The notes: generated from the letters alone by a model not told the origin. 5,607 bases of DNA from Methanobacteriota archaeon (GCA_002731395.1 PCBQ01000044.1:4778-10384); one strand, 5' to 3'. Positions 1 to 5,607 are shown, counted from the stretch's first letter. Program-made: numbers and translations.

Positions 1-1118
1 ATTTCGAGCAACTTGGCGTCGCGCCACAAACGCTCAACGTGGTATTCCGCCACGTACCCGTAGCCGCCCATGACCTGCATGGCGGCGTCGGCGATCTCCT
101 TGGCTGCCGTCGTGGCATAGAGTTTCACGCCGTCCGAGTCAAGGCGCTGACCGGCTTGCCCGAGCACCAAGTTCGAGGCCGTGTCGTAGATGTACGCACG
201 CATGGCGCGGTACTTGGCCCAGGACTCGCCAATGTGGCGCTGGATCTGGCCAAAGTCACGGATGCTGCTGCCGAAGGCGGTGCGGTCCGTGGCGTACTGA
301 TTCATCTCTTCGAGGGCGCGGCGACCGATGCCGAGCGACATGGCCGCAAGGGCAAGCCGCTCAATCTCGAGGTTGCCCATCATGTGAAGCAGCGAGCCGC
401 CTTGTTCCCCGACGAGGTTCCCGGCCGGCACGACGCAATCTTGGAACACCAGTTCCGCGGTATTGGACGCACGCATGCCCGTCTTGTCCATGATTTTCTG
501 GCCGACACTGTACCCGGGCATGCCGGCTTCAACGAGGAAGGTGCTCATTTGCACGCGACCCCTGTCGTCTTCGCCGGTGCGGGCGTAAACCCACACCACG
601 TCAGCAGGCGTACCTTCTTCGTCGAGCACACCATTGGTGATCCACATCTTCCGGCCGTTGAGCAGCCACGTGCCGTCGGCTTGCTTGACCGCGTTGGTGC
701 TCAAGCTGAGGACATCGGTGCCCGCGTCAGGCTCCGACATCGCCATCGCACCGATCCATTCGCCCGAGCAGACCTTCGGCAGGATACGCTCCTTTTGTGC
801 GTCATCGCCGTTGAAGGCGAGGTTGTTGACAAACAGCAAGGCATGCGCCAGATAGGCCAGCGCGAAACCAGGGTCGGATGCCGAGAGCTCCTCGTGCACG
901 ATGCACACGGCCACGGCGTCAAGGTTGGCACCGCCGTAGGCTTCGTCCACGGTCAGACCCAGCAGGCCCAACTCGCCCATGGACCGCATCAGGTCGAGAT
1001 TGAAACGCTCGAGGCGGTCGTGCTCATGCGCTTGAGGCTCCACGTGCTCCTGAACCCACTCGCGCACCATCTCACGCAGCATGAGATGGGCTTCCGTGGG
1101 GTTTGCAAGGTCGTGCAT
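1..1118 (-). CDS. Acyl-CoA dehydrogenase, isovaleryl-CoA dehydrogenase type (C-terminus outside window)
   Basis: FAD-dependent acyl-CoA dehydrogenase; the family oxidises the alpha-beta bond of acyl-CoA and passes electrons to electron transfer flavoprotein. The reverse strand is open for 372 codons from ATG 1118 and runs off the left edge; about 20 residues should be missing. Visible landmarks are YGGANLDAV at about residues 61-69, the flavin-site motif SEPDAGTD at 128-135, WITNG, a DKTGMRASNTAEL segment, and VMGGYGY followed by ERLWRDAKLLE near the edge. A Glu in the motif IERL falls at residue 253, matching the catalytic Glu254 of human isovaleryl-CoA dehydrogenase rather than the C-terminal catalytic Glu of medium-chain enzymes. 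This suggests leucine catabolism (isovaleryl-CoA to 3-methylcrotonyl-CoA), though substrate remains inferred. ATG 1118 is chosen because GGTGAG lies 7 bases upstream and the protein then begins MHDLANPTEAH, as is typical of the family. An in-frame ATG at 1187 would add 23 residues without family character and has no clear ribosome binding site. Confidence 0.5.
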   Translation of the reverse strand, partial: MHDLANPTEAHLMLREMVREWVQEHVEPQAHEHDRLERFNLDLMRSMGELGLLGLTVDEAYGGANLDAVAVCIVHEELSASDPGFALAYLAHALLFVNNLAFNGDDAQKERILPKVCSGEWIGAMAMSEPDAGTDVLSLSTNAVKQADGTWLLNGRKMWITNGVLDEEGTPADVVWVYARTGEDDRGRVQMSTFLVEAGMPGYSVGQKIMDKTGMRASNTAELVFQDCVVPAGNLVGEQGGSLLHMMGNLEIERLALAAMSLGIGRRALEEMNQYATDRTAFGSSIRDFGQIQRHIGESWAKYRAMRAYIYDTASNLVLGQAGQRLDSDGVKLYATTAAKEIADAAMQVMGGYGYVAEYHVERLWRDAKLLE

Positions 1119-1125
1119 CACGGTG

Positions 1126-1131
1126 CTCACC
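1126..1131 (-). promoter_or_regulatory. Ribosome binding site of the acyl-CoA dehydrogenase
   Basis: On the minus strand GGTGAG lies 7 bases before ATG 1118. It matches the anti-Shine-Dalgarno end of 16S rRNA and decides this start over the in-frame ATG at 1187, which lacks such a site. Confidence 0.5.
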
Positions 1132-1436
1132 AACCCCCCGACCTGCGGCCTCCATTTCAAGGAAGCGTCGCAATCGGCGTTCCGCATCACAGGTCTTCGG
1201 GTACCGGAACCTTTGGTGCGCCATTGCTGGTGGTCAGGTGAAGGCCATCGTCTTCGATCACGCCTGTAATCCCCAAAACCATGTTTGTGAATTGCCCAAC
1301 CCTGCTTCGTTGAGGCCCTGCCCCTTCCTCCATCAAAAGCGAGGAAATCCATAGAGCAGCAAGGCGTTTCGCTTGGTTCACGTGCCCATCGATGGTGGTG
1401 CAATCGAAACCCACGTCGCTTCGTCACTTCGTTGGA

Positions 1437-1455
1437 AAGTAGTTAGAATAATATG
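1437..1455. promoter_or_regulatory. AT-rich TATA-like element, possible divergent promoter
   Basis: The stretch AGTTAGAATAATATG (1441-1455) stands out as AT-rich in GC-richer surroundings and is preceded by purine-rich GGAAAG, which could act as a BRE. If it is an archaeal TATA box centred near 1447, the usual spacing of about 26 bases would place a rightward transcription start near 1473, just before ATG 1477. The near-symmetric ATAATAT core could also read leftward. The assignment is inferred from composition and spacing only. Confidence 0.5.
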
Positions 1456-1463
1456 CGCTTTGC

Positions 1464-1468
1464 GGGAG
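1464..1468 (+). promoter_or_regulatory. Ribosome binding site favouring the ATG at 1477
   Basis: GGGAG lies 8 bases before ATG 1477. The upstream in-frame ATG at 1453 has no comparable site, so 1477 is the better start. If transcription really began near 1473 the message would be nearly leaderless and this site would not be used; both readings still favour 1477. Confidence 0.5.
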
Positions 1469-1476
1469 TTGTTATC

Positions 1477-3309
1477 ATGGGAGATGTGGGTTCCCCCATA
1501 GCCTACTACCTGCGGGCGGCTGGTACCCCGTTGGGATATTGGCACATGCTCGCAATTTTCAGCGTCCTGTCAGGAATTTTCCTTCTCTTTCTCGCCAACC
1601 TAATCATCAAGGCCAACCCAGGAAAAGCGAAGAATCGCTTCATGACCTTGATGCTGGTCAGCGAAGCCCTTCGTTGCTTTACGTCGATGTTGTTTTGGGT
1701 CTATGCGTGGCCTGAATCCATGCTGGAGGTCCTGAAACCGGCCCGCGTGGTCTATTACACCATGTCGCTGCAATTGTTTTTCCTCTACATGGCTGCGGCC
1801 ACCTTCTACAGCGAGAAAAGGTGGGCCAAGAGAATCGCGAATTCCTTCAAGCTCCACGCTCTTTACCTTCTCCCAGTGTTTTGCTTGAGCACGGTCCTGA
1901 TCATCAGTTATCTGAGCGGTGGAACAGACGTCGCCATCGGTGATCTAAGTTGGATCTACTGCGAGAGCGTAGGGGTTGGCGAAGGCAGGACGGCCTCGGG
2001 CAGGCCGCTGGGCTTTGTGGTCGAATGCCCGAAGGAATTTGAATCGGCCTATCCGTTAACGATGTCCAACGTCGAGCTGGGTCCACTCACGCGCGTGCTT
2101 CTGTTTATTCCGCTCATCGGCGCCATCGTGGCCACCGTCGCACTCACACGGTCGCGAAACAGGATTGTTGTCCGGGAGAATTCCAATCTTGCCGGCGAAG
2201 TCCGGGCCGTGCGTGTTGGATTCATCGGTAAGACCACCATGCAGGTCACAACCTCGCTCATCCTCTTTTGGATGATCACGATGCTTGGAGAGTCACCGAC
2301 CCTTGAGACCAACATGTTCAACCCGGACATGGAGGCCTTCGACACGACCCTGTTGCTCTTGCTTCCGCCTCTGATGCCAACGGCCGTGGTTCTGGCTGCT
2401 CTGTTTGAGGGAATTGTGTTTACGTACGCCGTCATCAAAAACGACATGTTTGGCATCGACGAACAACTCAGAAAAACATTCACAACGACAATTTTCGCAG
2501 GTTCTGGTGCCATTCTTTTCTTGATCAGCACCGAGCTGATGGAATCGGTGTTCAATCAGGGTTGGATCGGTGGTGTGTTCATCGGTTTGACGTTTCTCAT
2601 CATGAGAAAACCCATCATTGCAACACTCGGAAACGTCTCTTCGAAACTCATCCCTGAATCACACACCAAGGAAGAATTGGGCTACCTCGAGATGTACTAC
2701 CTTGCAAGAAAGGACCACAACATCACCGACAGTGAGCGTTCGATGTTGGACCTGCAAGCAAGGGCATACGGGCTTACCGAGGAACGGAAAGCGTACCTTG
2801 AGGGGTGGTACGATGACATCCTGAGGGCGGGGGCGGACAACAAATACCTCGCAAAAAAGTACGGAAAGAGCGGCGTCAACATGATGAGTGTGTTTGGTAC
2901 AACCGGAGAAGCGCCCATCGATGAACGGGAAATCAAAGAAGCGTTCACGCGGATGGACACGAACACCGACAGCGTGATTTCACCAGACGAATTTGCTGCT
3001 TCACCCGAGGTGTCCAAACTGCCAAAGGAAACACGCACGGAATTGTTCGATGAAATCGATCTGAACAAAGACGGAGTGATTCAGTATGAAGAGTTCAGAA
3101 CTCAAGCCCAAATTACTGAATCTGAAGTCTTGAACATCAACATGGAAGAGGCCTATCTCGAGATGTACAAGGTGGCCATGGACGACCTTATCATCACAGA
3201 CGATGAGCGGAAGATGTTGGACATTCAAGCAAAAACGCTTGGGATATCAAAGCAACGAGCCTTCGAATTGGAACGGGCATACGATGCAACCCTCGAAGAC
3301 ACTGCATGA
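1477..3309 (+). CDS. 7TM-sensor-like membrane protein with paired EF-hands between duplicated helical repeats
   Basis: Integral membrane protein of 610 residues (618 if started at ATG 1453), with no recognised enzyme domain. Hydrophobic helices lie at about 25-45, 55-77, 91-111, 127-145, 205-224, 252-270, 291-319, 335-353 and 362-377. Basic residues crowd the loops after helices 1, 3, 5 and 9, predicting N-outside and C-inside. The join after helix 7 (YAVIKNDMFGIDEQLRK) and the following helix pair ending in MRKPI resemble the 7TM sensor of HisKA_7TM-type histidine kinases, but no HisKA or ATPase domain follows. The cytoplasmic part has a repeat (403-450), EF-hand loop DTNTDSVISPDE (494-505), EF-hand loop DLNKDGVIQYEE (528-539) and a second copy of the repeat (560-607). 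Both loops keep acidic or Asn ligands at positions 1, 3 and 5 and Glu at 12, so cytoplasmic calcium binding is likely. Signal input and output partner are unknown. Base composition is lower in GC than its neighbours. A second frame continues past the stop to 3370. Confidence 0.5.
   Translation: MGDVGSPIAYYLRAAGTPLGYWHMLAIFSVLSGIFLLFLANLIIKANPGKAKNRFMTLMLVSEALRCFTSMLFWVYAWPESMLEVLKPARVVYYTMSLQLFFLYMAAATFYSEKRWAKRIANSFKLHALYLLPVFCLSTVLIISYLSGGTDVAIGDLSWIYCESVGVGEGRTASGRPLGFVVECPKEFESAYPLTMSNVELGPLTRVLLFIPLIGAIVATVALTRSRNRIVVRENSNLAGEVRAVRVGFIGKTTMQVTTSLILFWMITMLGESPTLETNMFNPDMEAFDTTLLLLLPPLMPTAVVLAALFEGIVFTYAVIKNDMFGIDEQLRKTFTTTIFAGSGAILFLISTELMESVFNQGWIGGVFIGLTFLIMRKPIIATLGNVSSKLIPESHTKEELGYLEMYYLARKDHNITDSERSMLDLQARAYGLTEERKAYLEGWYDDILRAGADNKYLAKKYGKSGVNMMSVFGTTGEAPIDEREIKEAFTRMDTNTDSVISPDEFAASPEVSKLPKETRTELFDEIDLNKDGVIQYEEFRTQAQITESEVLNINMEEAYLEMYKVAMDDLIITDDERKMLDIQAKTLGISKQRAFELERAYDATLEDTA
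2683..2826 (+). repeat. Helical repeat unit A of the EF-hand protein
   Basis: This 48-codon unit begins YLEMYYLARKD and contains ITDSERSMLDLQA. It aligns without gaps to unit B at 3154-3297 with 24 of 48 residues identical. The pattern of a short acidic turn followed by IT-x-x-ER-x-ML recalls TerB-like or degenerate EF-hand helix pairs; that resemblance is by eye only. Confidence 0.5.
2956..2991 (+). other. EF-hand calcium-binding loop 1
   Basis: The twelve codons for DTNTDSVISPDE give Asp1, Asn3, Asp5, Ser9 and Glu12, the expected calcium ligands. Position 6 is Ser instead of the usual Gly, so this loop may bind more weakly than loop 2. Helices EIKEAFTRM before and FAAS after complete the hand. 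Confidence 0.5.
3058..3093 (+). other. EF-hand calcium-binding loop 2
   Basis: The twelve codons for DLNKDGVIQYEE give Asp1, Asn3, Asp5, Gly6, Ile8 and Glu12, a canonical EF-hand loop. The preceding helix is ETRTELFDEI and the following one begins FRTQ. The 22-residue spacing between the two loops is typical for a paired EF-hand lobe. Confidence 0.5.
3154..3297 (+). repeat. Helical repeat unit B of the EF-hand protein
   Basis: This second copy of the 48-codon unit begins YLEMYKVAMDD and contains ITDDERKMLDIQA. It shares with unit A the exact 12-base string CTCGAGATGTAC (2686-2697 and 3157-3168), offset by 471 bases, which is 157 whole codons. The two units bracket the EF-hand pair. Confidence 0.5.
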
Positions 3310-3413
3310 AGCCCCTTCCAAAAGCAAAGTGATGCGCGACTACATCGTCGGGCTGATCAAGAAGATGTAACGCGCATCGGCATCATGAAGACCGGAATGG
3401 GCTTGGTCAGCCT
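3310..3413 (+). other. Gap between the EF-hand gene and the next membrane protein
   Basis: This gap of 104 bases has no T-rich archaeal terminator, stem-loop or convincing TATA box. Its first 61 bases complete a second-frame reading of 28 codons that starts inside the EF-hand gene (ATG 3284) and stops at TAA 3370. Read-through from the upstream gene into the downstream pair therefore remains possible. Confidence 0.5.
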
Positions 3414-4340
3414 GTGTCGAGAATCGACGACATCGCCGCGTCCGGCAGCGACCTGCTGCTTGTCGTGGAAGCGCAGGGCCCCATCGCCGGCGCTCCTATC
3501 GTGCTCTTTTCCGTCCTTTTGCTGCTTCAGGGCCATCGCCGTCTGCCCGTCACGGCCTTCGCCATTGGTGCGGCCGCCGGCTACGTGCTGGCTCCAAACC
3601 TGCTTGGCATGCTCGAATCTGTCGGCATCGAATCACCATTGGACATGGCGCAGAGCCAACTGGTTTGCGCCGCGCTCATCGGCGTGCTGATGGTGTCGGT
3701 GGCGCAAGCAAGCCTGAGGATGATGGCCGGTTTGCTGGCCTTCATCGGCATCACGGCCGGCGTCCAGGCGCTCTACGTGCGCGGTATTGACATCGAACAA
3801 GGCGAGTTCATTCCGATCATCGCCGCTTTGGCGACGTGGTACTTCACACGCTCCGTTCGACGGCTTCTGCCGACCATCGCCGCTGCGGCTGTGGGCTCTG
3901 TTGGTCTGCTCGTGGGCGTGTTCATTCTCCTGGAAATGCCGGTGATGACCCTCCACCCCGGGGCTTCGACCACGATTTGGTTCGCCATTCCCATCGCGGG
4001 CATGAGTTTCGTCTACCAACACCGAGCGGCCAAGAAACGTGCGCAAAAGAAGGAACTTGAAGGCTTGATGAAGGACCCGTCGATGAAGAACCTCACCGAC
4101 GCACAGAAACGTGAACGCGCCCTCGAAGTCCAAGCCCGCCTCAAAGCTGGGCGAGGTAGCGGTGGCGGCGGCAAGGTCGGTGGGAAAGGAAACGGCAGGA
4201 TTCGTCGCCGACGGGACCCCCTGGAACAATACCTGACGCCTTACGGGAAATCCGTGTTGGACCGGCAAGCCTTGGAAAATTCGCGCAGGCACCGACGGCA
4301 GCGTTCAAGTCCACCCACCGTTTCAGAGGAAGCACGGTGA
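3414..4340 (+). CDS. Seven-helix membrane protein with long basic C-terminal tail, function unknown
   Basis: Protein of 308 residues that I do not recognise firmly. Hydrophobic segments lie at about 24-39, 44-63, 82-98, 103-120, 131-145, 152-173 and 187-203. Basic residues after segments 1 (HRR), 5 (RSVRR) and 7 (HRAAKKRAQKK) predict N-outside and C-inside. The short-loop, Gly/Ala-rich helices recall DUF4203/TMEM198-like membrane proteins, but only by general look. Residues from 204 to the end form a cytoplasmic tail with 29 Lys/Arg in about 105 residues, a Gly-rich linker near 247-262 and an IRRRR cluster, which could bind RNA, DNA or acidic lipid. GTG 3414 is the first start in this frame after an upstream in-frame stop at 3354; its ribosome binding site is weak, so the start is uncertain. 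The stop overlaps the start of the downstream lipoprotein gene (GTGA), so the two are probably co-translated and may act together at the membrane. Confidence 0.5.
   Translation: MSRIDDIAASGSDLLLVVEAQGPIAGAPIVLFSVLLLLQGHRRLPVTAFAIGAAAGYVLAPNLLGMLESVGIESPLDMAQSQLVCAALIGVLMVSVAQASLRMMAGLLAFIGITAGVQALYVRGIDIEQGEFIPIIAALATWYFTRSVRRLLPTIAAAAVGSVGLLVGVFILLEMPVMTLHPGASTTIWFAIPIAGMSFVYQHRAAKKRAQKKELEGLMKDPSMKNLTDAQKRERALEVQARLKAGRGSGGGGKVGGKGNGRIRRRRDPLEQYLTPYGKSVLDRQALENSRRHRRQRSSPPTVSEEAR
4325..4330 (+). promoter_or_regulatory. Ribosome binding site of the lipoprotein gene
   Basis: AGAGGA lies 6 bases before GTG 4337, inside the end of the preceding gene. It supports this start over the in-frame ATG 4355, which has no site and would remove the Arg of the signal-peptide n-region. 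Confidence 0.5.
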
Positions 4341-5607
4341 GCAGCGTGCGTACGATGGCCCTCCTCCTGACAACCATGATGCTCACGTTGCCGCTGGCAG
4401 GCTGCCTCGGTGGCGAGGACATCGAACCGGAACCAGCGGCACCAACGGTGTGGGACTTCGAGCGGCCTGAGTTGACCTGGTACCACATGCCCGGTGCCGT
4501 GGACGCGTGGGGCAACGACTCCGTGGTCTTCGAAGGCCGCAACGCGCCTTTCCATGCCATGGGCACCTACTACGGCATCGGCATGTCCACGTTCGAGCCG
4601 ACGATGGGCATCACCGAGTCTCAGACCCTCTTCATGAGTTCTTACGGAAACGGACCTGGCGGCTCCACCGCCGTGGTGGCCTGCGATTTGATCGGTATGA
4701 CCACCGTGCTGGATTACTCCTGCGAGAACGTGTACGACCCACTGCTGCCCATTGCGAACTCCAATGACCCCTACATCTACGTCGATCCGTGGACCAGCCG
4801 CATCATGAAATTCGACATGCACGCTTTGCTCGGCATGACCGTCGAATGGTCTGACGACGAGGGGGCATCGTGGAACGGACCAAGCGTGGCCACGCAAATC
4901 TACTCGGTGCAAGACCACCAAACCATTGCGAGCTCAAACATGGAAGCCCTCTTCCATCCGACCACCTGGATGTTCTGCATCAACGGCAACGCACCCCACC
5001 CCCTCTGCTCCTCAAGCCAAGACGGCGGCGCCACGTGGGGGCCAGAAACCTCCGGCGCACCGGTGACCTGCTCCTCGGGCGGCTTGTCCGCTCACCTCGT
5101 TGGCAGCGTCGACGGCAACTTCTACCGCGGCAACAAAGGCTGCACGGGCGACGGTTACTCCGTCTTCCGCACCACCAACGCGGGTATTTCGTGGACCGAA
5201 CACCCGCTCCCGACCTCCGAAACGGGCACTGCGGACACATGGAACGCCGAGGAAGCGCAGGTGGAGGTCGATTCTGCCGGCAACGTCCACGCCATGTGGA
5301 TGGGCCTCGACGACATGCCCTACTGGTCCTACTCACGCGACCAGGGCAGCACATGGTCCAACGCGACCATGATCGCCCCACCCATCGGTTTGACAGGCAC
5401 CGGATTCCCCGTGGTCGTGGCCGGCGACGAGGGCACCGTGGCCTTCGGATACGTCGGTGAAGACGCCCGCGAAGAGGAGATTTGGAACGCCTACCTGACC
5501 TACGCGACGGACGCCTTCAACGAGACGCCCTTGTTGACCACCGTGCAACTGAACGCGATGGACGACCCGATCGACACCCTCGAGGATTGCGGCTACAACC
5601 GCTGCGG
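4337..5607 (+). CDS. Secreted lipoprotein with sialidase/BNR-type Asp-box beta-propeller (C-terminus outside window)
   Basis: The frame is open for 423 codons and runs off the right edge. A signal peptide (SSVRT, then a hydrophobic stretch) ends in a canonical lipobox with LAGC at residues 20-23, so the mature protein should be lipid-anchored at Cys23 on the outer membrane face, followed by an acidic/Pro linker (GGEDIEPEPAAP). Four Asp-boxes of pattern S/T-x-D/N-x-G-x-S/T-W are seen: SDDEGASW (172-179), SQDGGATW (227-234), TTNAGISW (279-286) and SRDQGSTW (333-340), spaced 55, 52 and 54 residues. That is one per blade of a sialidase-like beta-propeller. Asp-boxes are structural, not catalytic, and no sialidase Arg triad or FRIP motif was recognised, so enzymatic activity is not claimed; ligand binding or cell-surface adhesion is as likely. 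Eight further Cys fall in closely spaced pairs and may form disulfides. The GTG start overlaps the upstream stop and has a good ribosome binding site. Confidence 0.5.
   Translation, partial: MSSVRTMALLLTTMMLTLPLAGCLGGEDIEPEPAAPTVWDFERPELTWYHMPGAVDAWGNDSVVFEGRNAPFHAMGTYYGIGMSTFEPTMGITESQTLFMSSYGNGPGGSTAVVACDLIGMTTVLDYSCENVYDPLLPIANSNDPYIYVDPWTSRIMKFDMHALLGMTVEWSDDEGASWNGPSVATQIYSVQDHQTIASSNMEALFHPTTWMFCINGNAPHPLCSSSQDGGATWGPETSGAPVTCSSGGLSAHLVGSVDGNFYRGNKGCTGDGYSVFRTTNAGISWTEHPLPTSETGTADTWNAEEAQVEVDSAGNVHAMWMGLDDMPYWSYSRDQGSTWSNATMIAPPIGLTGTGFPVVVAGDEGTVAFGYVGEDAREEEIWNAYLTYATDAFNETPLLTTVQLNAMDDPIDTLEDCGYNRC

Larger units (their letters stand above)
1119..1476. other. Divergent intergenic spacer
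   Basis: This spacer of about 360 bases separates the minus-strand dehydrogenase from the plus-strand 7TM/EF-hand gene. It contains the dehydrogenase ribosome binding site, an AT-rich TATA-like stretch at 1437-1455 and the GGGAG site of the rightward gene. A 75-codon reverse-strand frame (1414 down to 1187) is open, but no family is recognised in it and its coding status is doubtful. No tRNA, hairpin terminator or repeat array was seen. Confidence 0.5.

Noticed and set aside
39..1241. Long plus-strand open frame of 400 codons opposite the acyl-CoA dehydrogenase
   Set aside because: Its translation is rich in His, Arg and Val without family character, while the reverse strand gives a clear acyl-CoA dehydrogenase. 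It is the antisense shadow of a GC-biased gene.
2049..2555. Reverse-strand 168-codon frame opposite the EF-hand gene
   Set aside because: Antisense shadow over well-formed membrane helices; no start signal or family seen.
3385..3690. ATG-started plus-strand frame of 101 codons before and over the seven-helix protein
   Set aside because: Ser/Cys/Pro-rich out-of-frame reading that ends inside the gene. It was considered as an alternative N-terminus by frameshift, but the GTG 3414 frame already gives a reasonable N-terminus.
3633..4292. Reverse-strand 219-codon frame opposite the seven-helix membrane protein
   Set aside because: The plus strand shows regular hydrophobic helices with positive-inside loops and couples to the next gene; the reverse frame has no recognisable features.
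4241..4921. Reverse-strand open frame of 226 codons opposite the lipoprotein gene
   Set aside because: The plus strand encodes a signal peptide, lipobox and Asp-boxes here; the reverse frame has His/Arg/Val-rich shadow composition.
4850..5356. Calling the lipoprotein a sialidase
   Set aside because: Asp-boxes are structural and shared by many propellers; no catalytic Arg triad or FRIP motif was found in the visible part.
4870..5460. Plus-strand 196-codon frame inside the lipoprotein gene
   Set aside because: Very Arg/His-rich, lacks any motif, and lies wholly over the Asp-box repeats read in the true frame.
1..5607. CRISPR array, tRNA, rRNA, insertion sequence or integrase
   Set aside because: No regularly spaced direct repeats outside the protein-level duplication, no cloverleaf-like segment, no terminal inverted repeats and no transposase or recombinase motif were seen.

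Overview
The window carries parts or all of four protein-coding genes and shows no RNA gene, mobile element or CRISPR array. The lipoprotein with a canonical lipobox, the GGTGA/GGAG-type ribosome binding sites, the AT-rich TATA-like element and the mixture of amino-acid catabolism with EF-hand and Asp-box proteins would fit a marine Thermoplasmatota archaeon (for example Poseidoniales / Marine Group II). This assignment is an inference from style, and a bacterium of similar base composition cannot be excluded.

Layout: positions 1-1118 (minus strand) hold most of an acyl-CoA dehydrogenase of the isovaleryl-CoA dehydrogenase type, whose C-terminus lies beyond the left edge. A divergent spacer of about 360 bases (1119-1476) follows, with an AT-rich element near 1437-1455 that could serve one or both directions. 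Positions 1477-3309 (plus) encode a nine-helix membrane protein. Its membrane half resembles the 7TM sensor module of some histidine kinases, but instead of a kinase it carries a pair of EF-hands between two copies of a 48-residue helical repeat. After a 104-base gap come a seven-helix membrane protein with a long basic tail (3414-4340, GTG start) and, overlapping it by GTGA, a secreted lipoprotein with four evenly spaced sialidase-type Asp-boxes (4337 to beyond the right edge).

Function: the dehydrogenase belongs to branched-chain amino-acid/acyl-CoA oxidation and is divergently transcribed, so it need not be linked to the rest. The last two genes are translationally coupled and probably work at the same membrane, one inside it and one anchored on its outer face. 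The 7TM/EF-hand protein looks like a candidate calcium-responsive membrane sensor with no recognisable output enzyme. It is the most unusual item here, and its base composition is visibly lower in GC than its neighbours. No known system was recognised that joins all three plus-strand genes.
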